DNA of 64,000 nucleotides from Kamptonema formosum PCC 10802 (GTDB lineage Bacteria > Cyanobacteriota > Cyanobacteriia > Cyanobacteriales > Oscillatoriaceae): contig NZ_KB235948.1 of the NCBI RefSeq assembly GCF_000332335.1, positions 1,085,239-1,149,238 on the forward strand, written 5' to 3'. Shown in pieces: positions 27,187 to 37,100 of this stretch; position 1 is the first letter of the stretch, and each line of letters opens with the position of its first letter. The notes under the pieces are model-generated. The model did no database searches, was not told the origin of the DNA, and saw nothing but the letters and a program-made list of their open reading frames with translations. Both the position numbers and the translations under genes were made by a program.

Positions 27187-28179
27187 TCAAAGGTGCAGAG
27201 TGACAGTTGACTTGCGGAATAGACCTGTTACTTGTGTGACAGTCCGCTCATAAGCGCAGGTTAAATAAGCTTCATCAATCTCATACCCGATACTGTTTCG
27301 ACCGCAGTTAGCTGCTGCTAATGCTGTTGTTCCTGTACCCAGGAAGGGGTCAAGCACAGTATCGCCCACAAATGAAAACATGCGGATTAGCCGTGAGGCA
27401 AGTTCCAAGGGATAGGGCGCAGGGTGGTGCCGTGTTGATGCGCCGGGGATGCCAGCCCATATCTGCTGGAACCACTCGCGATGGCACTTTTCAGGTATGA
27501 CACTGAGGATTCTTGTCGTTAAATCCTGTGTTCGATAGCCTCCTGGCTTGCGTTCCATAAGGATAAACTCGATGTCATTCTTAATCACACCATTCGGCTC
27601 GTAGGGTTTGCCCATGAAAGGGGCACCATTTCCCTCAGCCTCAAACGATGCGTTAGCGATTTTGTGCCAAATAATTGGGGAGAGATTGTCGAAACCCAAT
27701 GCTCGACAGCGATCCTGAATTGAGGCGTGAAGTGGCACTACAGTATGTCGCCCACCGTTCTTTTTTCTAGAAAGGCAGACATCCCCGACCACGCAGATCA
27801 ACCGGCCCCCCGGAACCAGCGCATCAAAACATCTTTGCCAAACCTTATCGAGCTCACAGAGAAATTGCTCGTAGCTCTCAATGTAACCCAGCTGTCCGCT
27901 GACCTTGTTGTACGCTTTCAGAGTCCAGTAAGGTGGCGATGTTAAAACTAGGTGAGCGCTCCCAGGTTGAGCAGCCGGCATGTCCCTCGCATCGCCAAGG
28001 TAAAGATGGTGTTGGCTTGGTATCTGTGGGAGGCACTGATCTATGAGTGCGGTAAGTTTTTCATCCTTGGCGATGCGAGGGATAGCTTTTTGAGTGTCAC
28101 TTAAATCTCCCAGCCCGTCAGGAAGAAAGACTGAGAGATCGCTATTGGTATTGAACTTGGCCTCAGGAAAGTCGGGCAT
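27187..28179 (-). CDS. DNA methyltransferase (TSPPYW type), modification partner
   Basis: A 330-residue amino-methyltransferase in the beta-type motif order: motif IV TSPPYWTLKAYN comes first, motif I DTVLDPFLGTGTTALAA (AdoMet binding) near the C-terminus. It lies directly upstream of the PaeR7I-type nuclease, with the stop overlapping a possible TTG start of that gene, so the two form a type II restriction-modification unit. The SPPYW tetrad occurs in both N4-cytosine and N6-adenine enzymes, so the modified base is not settled; PaeR7I-type systems modify adenine in CTCGAG. The order methylase then nuclease suits safe establishment in a new host. The product is cytosolic. Confidence 0.9.
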   Translation of the reverse strand: MPDFPEAKFNTNSDLSVFLPDGLGDLSDTQKAIPRIAKDEKLTALIDQCLPQIPSQHHLYLGDARDMPAAQPGSAHLVLTSPPYWTLKAYNKVSGQLGYIESYEQFLCELDKVWQRCFDALVPGGRLICVVGDVCLSRKKNGGRHTVVPLHASIQDRCRALGFDNLSPIIWHKIANASFEAEGNGAPFMGKPYEPNGVIKNDIEFILMERKPGGYRTQDLTTRILSVIPEKCHREWFQQIWAGIPGASTRHHPAPYPLELASRLIRMFSFVGDTVLDPFLGTGTTALAAANCGRNSIGYEIDEAYLTCAYERTVTQVTGLFRKSTVTLHL

Positions 28180-28258
28180 TGGTTTTTATGTTAAGTATTT
28201 TCATTATAGCACAAGGCTTCCCCAGCACACTGTGGTGTGGGTGCCGGTTACGCTATCG

Positions 28259-28471
28259 CTAACCGGCACTACAGATAGAGGCTTTGACCACTACAGACCG
28301 GCAAGCTGGGTACAGGTAATCCTCTCCAGAATCATCCACTACACGCAGATAATTTTCTACTTCGGCTTTAACGTCTGGTAGGAGCCGGTACAGTTTCCAG
28401 ACCTGCAGATCGTCACAGCCTTCACTTGTCACACAAATAGCAAACTTGTAATGACCTGATACTTGAGCCAT
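28259..28471 (-). CDS. Small protein with LRVVDDSGEDYLYP motif
   Basis: The ATG at 28469-28471 gives a 70-residue protein ending shortly after KLYRLLPDVKAEVENYLRVV and DDSGEDYLYPA. This VxDxSGEDYLYPA ending is familiar from many small cyanobacterial hypotheticals, often near toxin-antitoxin genes. An in-frame ATG at 28564 would add 31 residues that look unrelated. It lies 100 bp downstream of the antitoxin gene on the same strand and may be part of that accessory cluster. Function is unknown. Confidence 0.55.
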   Translation of the reverse strand: MAQVSGHYKFAICVTSEGCDDLQVWKLYRLLPDVKAEVENYLRVVDDSGEDYLYPACRSVVVKASICSAG

Positions 28472-28570
28472 ATCTACTAATTCCAAAAAACAGTTGGCGA
28501 AGCCATGACGCAAGAAACCGGCAGCATAAGTCAGCACCGGCATCCGCTCTAACGCACGCACCAATAACCT

Positions 28571-29090
<520 letters not shown>

Positions 29091-29241
29091 CTATCTGCTC
29101 CTCAAGTTTATTCGCCACCATCTGTAACCGTACATACAGTAAGCCCTCAAATAGTAGATCGCAGCCTAAGTCATGTTAACTATCCTATTTTATCCTAGCA
29201 CTCGCCCCAAGCTCATTATAGCATAGGGCGATCGCCAAGCG

Positions 29242-29275
29242 CAGAAACCCGGTTTCTTTGAGAAACCGGGTTTCT
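29242..29275. repeat. AGAAACC/GGTTTCT hairpin repeat
   Basis: A perfect two-unit member (CAGAAACCCGGTTTCTTTG, then AGAAACCGGGTTTCTG), 36 bp past the stop of the CBM20-SGNH gene and next to a HIP1-like GCGATCGCC. It is a possible terminator. Confidence 0.75.
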
Positions 29276-29310
29276 GCACCCCGCAACTCAATCGGCGATA
29301 CCAGCTTCAA

Positions 29311-31575
29311 CTATTTGCGGTCATCCTTCGGCGGATTGGGCGGACACCAAAAGAGGTTTTTGCTGGACACTCCCAGCGATTCCAGAATTCCGCGCATCAC
29401 ATCCGTGCAGTACATCCAGTATCCCAAATCTTCGTACATGCGATCGGGATTGAACTCCAAGTTGTAATGCAGCACGTTGGGAAGGTCGGAAAACTCCTCG
29501 GAAGATTGCGGGGAAATCAGCAAGACGCGGAATGGTTTCCCCTGACATTTTAAGGCGAGCTTGCTCACCAGATCGGTGACGCTGCCCCGATTGGTAATGC
29601 CGGTGCGAATAAAAAGCAGCTCGTCAGCATTCTGCAGCGTGTGCCAAAACCGTTGCGAGCGTGCTGTGTAACGGACGCGCATTCGTTCGTATACGGGAAA
29701 CATGTTATTGAGGGGATCGTCTGTCTCCTCCACTTCATGGGCGAAAGACAAACTTGTCCACTTGGCGTGGTATATCCTTCCGGCGTCATGGCTGTAGTGC
29801 AGCAGAGCGGGGTTCCACATATCATAAAAATTGCTCTCAATGATATCTGCAACATCGCTAAGATTGGTGGTTCGCGTCAGATCGAACGGAAAAGCCGGCC
29901 CGTCGTACTCCATTTTATACAGGAGCATGCGGGCAGCACAGCGATCTCCGAGCGGTACAATTGCCACCCGGCTGAGTTCTGACAGTTCGCACTTGTATTT
30001 GAAAAGCACCGAGGATTTGGGCGGCACTTTCACTCGGCTTTCCAGCCCGCCTTTGCCGATTATCATCGTGCGAAATGGCGCGTCGGGATGGAGCGGATCG
30101 TCATAAACGCCCGGCGGCATTGCTTTCAGTGCGCTGCGCACCTCCTTCCACATCGGATGGATGTTGTATTCGTGATCCGTTTCGTTGATCGCCCGGATGA
30201 AGTCTTCGTTTTCCTTCAGGAGTCCCAGATGCCCGTCGTAAAACAAAATTTGCGAGACTTTCGGCGAAAAGAAATGGAAAGCGGGGCTGTATTCCAAGTC
30301 GGTATCAGGAGGAATATCCACCAGGGTTTCAATAGTTCCATCGTCCCGCACCGAAAAGAAGGGCAGCATTCCGCTTTGGGCATTCTTGGCGATGTAAATA
30401 CCCGGCATCAATCCCCCTTTGCTCTGAATCGCAGCTTGCAGGGATTTCCAATAAGGAGCGATCGTGTAAGTATATTTCGACGGATTGATCGCGCGCAAGG
30501 TCTTCTCTGCTGTGCCGGCAATGATTTGGAACCCCTGTTTGTCGCGGTAGATTGGTCGCCCCTGCTTCTGCCGGGGGAGCTGTTTTTCTTTCGCCCATTC
30601 GTCACTGGTCATTTGGAAGAGGCGAATGTCGATCGCCTCGTACATCAAGCGGTGACCTTCCGTATTTGGGTGAGCGGAATCCAAGGATGTACCGGCTTTC
30701 CAGCGCCCCGATCCGTCATCCACAGCATCCAGCCAATCCAGCACGGGAACGCCCCATTTCAGCATTCGGCTGTGCGTGTCTCGCAGCAACCAGTTGTGTT
30801 CAAACCCGTAATCCCCGTTCGGATACAACCCGCCCAAAATCGGAAGCGCTCCCAATTCCCGGGTCATTTTTATCAGTTGCTGCAATCCGCTTTCAAACCG
30901 CCGCTGCGCCGCCCGTCGCTGGTGAGGTGGACAGTGCGCCAGCCCCTCGTTTCCCAAAGAAAGGGCAATGATGACGGCATCTGGTTTTTCTGGCGCAACC
31001 ACCTCCGGAAACCTGTTAATCGTTGTGCTGACATTTGCACCCACTTCCGACAAATTCACCAGTATGTGCCCGTATTTTTGATGCAGCGCTTGTTCCAGAT
31101 GCCAAGCCCAACCTTTTAACATCCACGCACTGCATCCTAAGGCTACGGAACTGCCGATAACCGCGATTTTTAGACCCTGAACTCCTTGAGTTAGAGGCAT
31201 TTCGGCAGGAGGTGACTCGAAATATCCGTAGGGATAGGGCTGCACATGTCCGAACCAGCCATCACTGACAATAATAGCGGATTGCTGCCGGTCAGATTCC
31301 ACCGGCACCCAGCGGTTGGCTCCGCAAGATTCCCACTCCACGCTGCCATCTGAACGCAGTAACACATACTGGTATTCTATTTTTTCGCTGCTGGATGGCT
31401 CCTCAGATGGATTCCCCTCGATTTCGATGTCCGCCCACCACAAAGGGTAGCTCTCGCCACTCGTACTCAGAGGCAGGCATCTCGTTACGTCCCACAGTCC
31501 TAACTCGGGAGCCGAACCGACAATCCCGATAGATTCTCCCATTTTCGTGTGTGCGCTGACCTGAAATCGATACAT
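29311..31575 (-). CDS. CBM20 - SGNH hydrolase - DUF1796 papain-like fusion protein
   Basis: A 754-residue protein in three parts. Residues 1-~105 look like a CBM20 starch-binding domain (GSAPELGLWDVTRCLPLS, EYQYVLLRSDGSVEWESCGA, NRWV). Residues ~130-335 form an SGNH/GDSL hydrolase: block I is IGSSVALGCS, the Asn block is LSLGNEG and the catalytic Asp-His is DSAHPNTEGH. A middle region (~350-560) is unassigned. Residues ~565-754 resemble DUF1796, a predicted papain-like cysteine peptidase (VPLGDRCAARMLLYKMEYDG, then PAFPFDLTRT). Block I has Ser where most members have Asp. No signal peptide is visible, so it may act in the cytosol. The substrate is unknown; I have not met this combination before. 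Confidence 0.75.
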   Translation of the reverse strand: MYRFQVSAHTKMGESIGIVGSAPELGLWDVTRCLPLSTSGESYPLWWADIEIEGNPSEEPSSSEKIEYQYVLLRSDGSVEWESCGANRWVPVESDRQQSAIIVSDGWFGHVQPYPYGYFESPPAEMPLTQGVQGLKIAVIGSSVALGCSAWMLKGWAWHLEQALHQKYGHILVNLSEVGANVSTTINRFPEVVAPEKPDAVIIALSLGNEGLAHCPPHQRRAAQRRFESGLQQLIKMTRELGALPILGGLYPNGDYGFEHNWLLRDTHSRMLKWGVPVLDWLDAVDDGSGRWKAGTSLDSAHPNTEGHRLMYEAIDIRLFQMTSDEWAKEKQLPRQKQGRPIYRDKQGFQIIAGTAEKTLRAINPSKYTYTIAPYWKSLQAAIQSKGGLMPGIYIAKNAQSGMLPFFSVRDDGTIETLVDIPPDTDLEYSPAFHFFSPKVSQILFYDGHLGLLKENEDFIRAINETDHEYNIHPMWKEVRSALKAMPPGVYDDPLHPDAPFRTMIIGKGGLESRVKVPPKSSVLFKYKCELSELSRVAIVPLGDRCAARMLLYKMEYDGPAFPFDLTRTTNLSDVADIIESNFYDMWNPALLHYSHDAGRIYHAKWTSLSFAHEVEETDDPLNNMFPVYERMRVRYTARSQRFWHTLQNADELLFIRTGITNRGSVTDLVSKLALKCQGKPFRVLLISPQSSEEFSDLPNVLHYNLEFNPDRMYEDLGYWMYCTDVMRGILESLGVSSKNLFWCPPNPPKDDRK

Positions 31576-32114
31576 ACGTCCCTTCTCTCTTTAAGCATAC
31601 GATACCAGACAAGTTGCTTGACTCATCGCACCTCTGAGGTTAAAAGGTAACTTCACCTCAGGCAAGACAGAAGCCCCGGTAGCCGTCCCCGACAGCGAGT
31701 CCCTTCAGTCAAGGGAATCGCTTCCACAAAGCTGCCCTCAATTTATCATATCTAAAATTCCAAATCTGTCTCCGAGAACACTTTACAAATTACCTGATGC
31801 CTGGTATGAAGCTCACGGCTGTATCTTTCCCCCACCGGCTTGAGAGATTCCCTGACTCCACATATAGCGCCCAAACGGTTCTGGCACCTCGGTCAGTCCA
31901 AAGCGCCTTACCACATTTCGCAGCTTTTGTCATCCAGTCTTCGCCCTTTGGATCTCACCACCACTCCCTCGGTACGCTCCCCACTCTTACTGGATTGCCT
32001 TTCCCTGTCTGGGGATATTGTAATTGAAATCTGGCTGCCGGTGCGAGTCCCTTTCTACCTTTTCTTGAAGAGACAAGGGGATATCTCAGCTGGTGCAAAA
32101 CCGGCAGCCGGTAG
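31576..32114. other. Intergenic region, possibly old mobile or RNA DNA
   Basis: It contains overlapping small frames (31797-32027, 31840-32118) with leucine, proline and serine-rich composition. The minus strand between 31800 and 32010 is GA-rich and looks more like structured or element-derived sequence than a gene. I cannot assign it. Confidence 0.4.
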
Positions 32115-32144
32115 TTGACAAAACGGCACTGCATCAATTATAAT
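32115..32144 (+). promoter_or_regulatory. Consensus sigma-70 promoter of the Uma2 gene
   Basis: TTGACA at 32115-32120, an 18 bp spacer and TATAAT at 32139-32144. The predicted transcription start (~32151) precedes the ATG at 32165 by only ~14 bases and rules out the upstream TTG at 32144 as the start codon. Confidence 0.75.
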
Positions 32145-32164
32145 TGCAAGAGCAACCGCAATCA

Positions 32165-32854
32165 ATGGAGCTACCAATGGCAGTTGAGATGGTTACTGCA
32201 ACACCGAAGCCGGCTGAGCCGCCAGTTGGCTCCGAAGGCAGAGTCGTTTTAAAAGGTGTCAGCTGGCCAACCTTTAAGGCATTGCTGGCAGACATCGGAG
32301 AAGACCGCACCTCTAGATTTGCTTACGACCGAGGAGTGTTAGAAATCAGAATGCCACTCGAAGAACATGAAGAGCCCAAACGGCTGATAGAAAACTTTGT
32401 TGAAGTCCTAGTAGACGAACTGGGTATCGAGATCAGAAGCCTCGGTGCCCTCAGCCTTAAGCGGGAAGACTTAACCAGTTTTGTAGAGCCGGACACCTGC
32501 TTCTACATCCAGAATGAAGCCCGAGTTCGAGGGCGAAAAATCAACCTCTCGGAAGACCCCGCGCCTGACTTAGCATTAGAGTCTGACTACACCAGTTCGT
32601 CTCTGAATAAGTTCACCATTTATGCCTCCCTTGGCGTACCTGAACTCTGGAGATATCGCAATCAAACCCTAGAAGTTTACCGGCTTGTCGAGGGAAACTA
32701 TCAGCCCGCCGGTCAAAGTCTCGCTTTTCCCTTTTTACCCCTGGCAGAAGTTGCCGGTTTCATCGAGCAAAGTAAAACTGCCGGTCAGAGAGCCGCTGTC
32801 CGCGCATTTCGGGCGCGAATCCATGAAATTTTGCAGAGTCAGAGTCAGGGCTGA
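32165..32854 (+). CDS. Uma2 family protein (DUF820, PD-(D/E)xK nuclease fold)
   Basis: A 229-residue member of the Uma2/DUF820 family, which is greatly expanded in cyanobacteria and has a restriction-endonuclease-like fold. Signature pieces: FAYDRGVLEIRMPLEEHE, FVEPDTCFYIQNEARVRGRK, PDLALESDYTSSSLNKFTIY and YASLGVPELWRYRNQTLEVY. The Glu of ALESD and the PELWRY strand form the predicted metal site. The function of the family is unproven, though a nuclease role is suspected. The start follows from the consensus promoter just upstream. It converges on the binding-protein gene, with a hairpin repeat in the 57 bp between. Confidence 0.92.
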   Translation: MELPMAVEMVTATPKPAEPPVGSEGRVVLKGVSWPTFKALLADIGEDRTSRFAYDRGVLEIRMPLEEHEEPKRLIENFVEVLVDELGIEIRSLGALSLKREDLTSFVEPDTCFYIQNEARVRGRKINLSEDPAPDLALESDYTSSSLNKFTIYASLGVPELWRYRNQTLEVYRLVEGNYQPAGQSLAFPFLPLAEVAGFIEQSKTAGQRAAVRAFRARIHEILQSQSQG

Positions 32855-32866
32855 CAAGCGCCAAAC

Positions 32867-32903
32867 CAGAAACCGGGTAACTCCGGCGAAACCCGGTTTC
32901 TAA
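32867..32903. repeat. AGAAACC/GGTTTCT hairpin between convergent genes
   Basis: CCAGAAACCGGGTAACT, then GAAACCCGGTTTCTAA, fills most of the gap between the Uma2 and binding-protein stops. It probably serves both strands as a terminator. Confidence 0.7.
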
Positions 32904-32911
32904 GTGATACA

Positions 32912-33949
32912 TCACGCACCCGACTGGATAGCTCTCACAAACTTAGGCTCCAGCAGCTGCGAGAGGTCGGGAATTTGTTGGATTTGGTTTTGCCCCTTCA
33001 AAAATTCTGCCATATCCTTCATCCTTTTGCCCAAATAAATCTCGCTCTGCGGGTTCGCCAGCATGTCTAAGTTGGCCTGCAAGTCGGGCAACTTCAACCC
33101 CTTTAAATTCGCCTCCAGCTCAGCCGGCGTCACATTCAGGCGTTTCGCCGCAATCGCCACAGCCTCCTGCGGGTTTGTCTTCAAGAAATCCAAAGCCTTA
33201 AAAATACCCCGCACAAACGCTCCCACCGCCTCAGGGTGCTTTTCGATAAACTTCGCCTCAAAAACATAAAGGTCAGTAATCGCACCCGGCATTTTGGAAG
33301 AATCATAGATAATTCTGCCATCTTTCTGAGCCGCATTCGCTTGCTCTATGAAAGGCGAGTAAGTCACTGCAATCTCTACCTTGCCGGTTTGATAAGCCGA
33401 CGCCGCCGCCTCTGGCAGCATAGAAACAAGAGTGACATCCTTCTCGCTCAAACCGGCTTCTTTAAGCACCTGCAGCAAGAAAAAGTGACTGACACTCCCT
33501 TTTTCTAGCGCAATCCGCTTGCCTTTGAAATCCTTAACTTCAGCCAGACTGTTCCGCGCTAAAATGCCATCAGCGCCCAGGGAAATATCTTCAACCAGAA
33601 CCGCTCGAAAATTTGCCCCTTTCGACGCCAGCACAACCGCCTCAGAAATCACCGGCGCAACCCCCTCCAGGCGTCCGGCGAGAAACGCCGCATTAGAGTC
33701 AGAATTAGTGCTGAACTCCTTAACCTCCACATTCAGACCCAGCTCTTTGAAAAAGCCTTTCTCCCCAGCAATGTGCAGTGGCGTCAGCCCCACCCAAGTG
33801 ACAATCCCCAGAGCAGCAGAAACCGTGCCAGCTTCAGGGCTTTGCCTCCGGTTCGTACAGGCGTGAAGAGCGCCCCCACCGGCAGCACCGGCAATTAACC
33901 AAATAGCTTGCCGGCGCGTCCACAAACGACAGTCTTGCAATCGATTCAT
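32912..33949 (-). CDS. ABC transporter substrate-binding lipoprotein (SsuA/NitT-TauT class)
   Basis: A 345-residue periplasmic binding protein. The N-terminus has a twin Arg (TRRQAIWLIAGAAGGGALHA) and a Cys directly after, so it is a probable Tat-exported lipoprotein with the lipobox LHAC. The mature part has the NMT1/SsuA-like pattern: VTWVGLTPLHIAGEKGFFKE, LAGRLEGVAPVISEAVVLAS, VSHFFLLQVLKEAGLSEKDV and VEIAVTYSPFIEQA. It is the natural partner of the SsuB/SsuC-like genes at 22946-24690, which lack their own binding protein; accessory genes occupy the interval. The ligand is unknown. The pairing is inference from class and proximity. Confidence 0.88.
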   Translation of the reverse strand: MNRLQDCRLWTRRQAIWLIAGAAGGGALHACTNRRQSPEAGTVSAALGIVTWVGLTPLHIAGEKGFFKELGLNVEVKEFSTNSDSNAAFLAGRLEGVAPVISEAVVLASKGANFRAVLVEDISLGADGILARNSLAEVKDFKGKRIALEKGSVSHFFLLQVLKEAGLSEKDVTLVSMLPEAAASAYQTGKVEIAVTYSPFIEQANAAQKDGRIIYDSSKMPGAITDLYVFEAKFIEKHPEAVGAFVRGIFKALDFLKTNPQEAVAIAAKRLNVTPAELEANLKGLKLPDLQANLDMLANPQSEIYLGKRMKDMAEFLKGQNQIQQIPDLSQLLEPKFVRAIQSGA

Positions 33950-33971
33950 TAATTTATCTCCCCCTACAGAT

Positions 33972-34025
33972 TAGAAGAAACCGGGTTTTTAAAAGAAACC
34001 CGGTTTCTCGCCTAAGAAACCGGGT
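33972..34025. repeat. Three-unit AGAAACC/GGTTTCT hairpin cluster
   Basis: AGAAACCGGGTTTTTAAAAG, then AAACCCGGTTTCT and AGAAACCGGGTTTA follow each other upstream of the binding-protein gene and downstream of the hybrid kinase. Confidence 0.7.
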
Positions 34026-34130
34026 TTATTGTGGTAGTTCAGCAGGTTTATTCTGCTTTTCACGAGAAGAAAACCGGTTTCTGGACATCTTACACCCACA
34101 TCTTATCCTAACACCCTAACCCCCTAACCC

Positions 34131-37100
34131 CTAACCATTAGGTTTAGCCAAAGAAGCCACTGCAGCAACTAGCTCATCCGGCTCAGCCGGCTTGGGTAAA
34201 TGCAGCTGGAACCCAGTCGCAAGCGCCCGCTTGCCGTCCTCTTTGCTAGCATAAGCCGTAAGAGCAATCGCCGGCACGAACCCGCCCCGTTCCGACTCTA
34301 GCGCTCTCAGCTTGCGGAGCAGAGTGTAGCCGTCCTCTCCCGGCATGGCAATGTCAGCGATCAGCAAATCTGGCTTCACTTTTTTGATGGCTGAGAGCGC
34401 GTCAGCTGCCGACAAAACCGCCCTGACTTCAGCCCCGTGCTGTTCCAGGATCGCGGCAAACAAATCGCAAATTTCCGCCTCATCGTCAACCACAACTATC
34501 CGCAAACCGGAGAGGGGCTTCGGGTTGGGGGGGCGCAGGGGCGGAGGTTCCAGACTGAGAGGCTGCAAATCGCCCCCGCTTTGCAAAAGTGGAAGTCTGA
34601 CGGTAAACGTTGCCCCCTGTCCGATGCCCCCACTTTCGGCACGCACCTCTCCCCCATGCAGTTCCACCAAATGGCGCACAATCGCTAGCCCCAGCCCCAG
34701 CCCACCTTTAACTCGCGTGGTGGAGGAGTCCGCTTGGCTGAACCGGTCAAACACGAATGGCAGGAACTCCGGATCGATTCCGGTGCCGGTGTCCCTGACT
34801 TGGATTTGGGCGCAGGGAATTGGGATTTGGGCACTGGAGGATTTTGGATTTTGGATTTGGGATTTTGGATTTTGGATTGGGGATTGATTGTTTTGCTCAA
34901 TGCCCGACGTCCCATTCTCGGTGCCCGGTGCCGGGTGCCCCATTTCCGCTGACAGCCGGATAAAGACGGTTCCCAGTGCCGGTGTGAACTTAACCGCATT
35001 GGAGAGCAGATTCCACACCACTTGCTGCAAGCGGTCCCCATCGGCCAAAACTTCCCCAACGGAGGGGTCGAGATCCCCCACCAGGCGAATATTCTTCGCC
35101 TCAGCAGCAGGGCGCACCACATCTAGGGCTGCGTAAATCGCCCGCACTGGATTGAGCCGGCGGGCGCTGAGGCGGAAATTTCCCTGAACGATGCGCGAGA
35201 CGTTGAGAATATCCTCCACCACTTTCACCTGGGACTTGGCATTGCGCTCGATCGTCAGCAGCGCCCGCTTGCGGGCGGTTTCGTCAAAGTTGCGGCTCAG
35301 CAGCAGCTGCGTCCAGCCGAGTATAGCGTTGAGAGGCGTCCGCAATTCGTGGGAGACAGTGGACAAAAACTCATCCTTCATGCGGTTTGCCTTCTCCAAC
35401 TCCTCTGCATATTGCTGCAGCCGGCAGAAAGTCCGCTGGCGCTCAATCGCGATGCCGGCTAGACGCGCCGATATCTCCAGCAATTTCCACTCCTGCGCAG
35501 AAAGCTGGCGCTCACCTGCGCAATACACCGCCAAAACCCCCGCAATCTCACCGCCAGCGTCGCGCACCGGCACTGACCAGCCCGCCTGCATTCCGTGAGC
35601 CAGCGCTAAATCCCGGCAATCTCGCCACAGCGGATCTGCGCCAATATCGAGCGCTATCGCAGACTCTATACTGTATTCCGCCCCGCCCCAGCTGTACGCG
35701 CCGGCTGCGAGAGCGAGACGGTCTGCCCCCCGCGCGAAGCTCTCCGGGAGACTCGGAGCCGCAACGCACTGTAGGTTTTTCCCATTTGGCTCAGGCAGCA
35801 TTATACAGCAAAACGCTTCTTCTGATTGCGACTCGATAAACCGGGCGAGGAAGTTCAGCACCTCAGGGATCTCGACGCCGGTTGCTATCAGTTCCAGGAT
35901 GCGGTTTTGCCCTGCTAAAAGCGCTCGCTCCCGCTTGCGATCGGTAATGTCCCGGATGGCAGCCACCATGCCGGTGACATTCCCGCCCTCATCTTTTAAT
36001 TGCGAGACTGAGGATTCCACATAGATTTTTTCTCCAGTTTTTTTAATATGAATATTCTCCCCTTGCCAGCAGCCTGTCGTTGCTAAAGCTTCATGAGCAG
36101 CCCGCTCATCCGAGGGATCTATCCAGCAATATTGATGCGATTCTTGCAAAGGCTTGCCGATAACGTCTCCTGCGCTGAAGTTGTACAGCAGTTCCGCCGC
36201 CTTATTCCAATAAGTGATGCGCTCCTCGCTATCTATAGCAATGACCGCATCGCTCACTTGCGTGAGAATATCCGCCTGGAACTTCAGCGCTTGTTCCGCA
36301 CGCACGCGCTCTGTGATGTCTTTGAGATAGACGGATAGCCCGTCGCGATCCGGATAGGCGTGAACTTCCAGCCACAGATTGAGTTGCGGGTAGAACTCTT
36401 CAAACTCCACGGCAACCTGCTCGGTGACCGCTCGCCGGCATTCTCTAAAAAACTTGGAGCGAACAGTTTCTGGAAACACCTCCCAGATGCAAGATCCGGT
36501 GAGGGCTTCTCGCTTTCTGGCGCGACCGACCCTTTGCAGCACCTGCATCGCCTGCGGGTTAATATAGGTGAAGCGCCACTGCCGGTTTAAGGCAAAAAAG
36601 CCATCGCTGATCCGCTCCATAATACTGGTAATTTGCCGCTGCGCCGCCTCCGCCTCCGCCCGGGCTTTCCGCTCTTCGGCGAGCAGTCGGGCGCGTTCTT
36701 CTTCCGCCCGCACGCGCCCGGTGATGTCTTGCGCCATCGCCATGCCGGCAAATATTTCTCCCAAATCATTTTTCACCGGCAGCACCCAGACGGCATAAAT
36801 CAGGCCGGCATAGGGGATTTCTTGAAACGTCGCCTCTCCGGCAAGTGCCGCCCGATACATTGGCTCTATTGTTGCGCTCTTTTTCGCCGGCAGCGCCTCC
36901 CAAATTGTCTTTCCTTCCAGCATTTCTCTGGAAAGACCGGCAGCTGCTAGCCCTTCCCCCTCAGCGATCAGGTAGCGCAAATCCCGGTCAAACAAAAAAA
37001 CCGAACCGTTGGGGAAGTTCCTAAGAATCGTGCGGTATTCCTCTTGACTTTTTCGCAGGTCTTCTAACGCCCGCTTTTTCTCCGTCAGGGCGAGGAGAAA

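Noticed and set aside
31797..32118. Small genes before the Uma2 gene
   Set aside because: Leu/Pro/Ser-rich frames without start signals overlap each other; more likely non-coding or element-derived.
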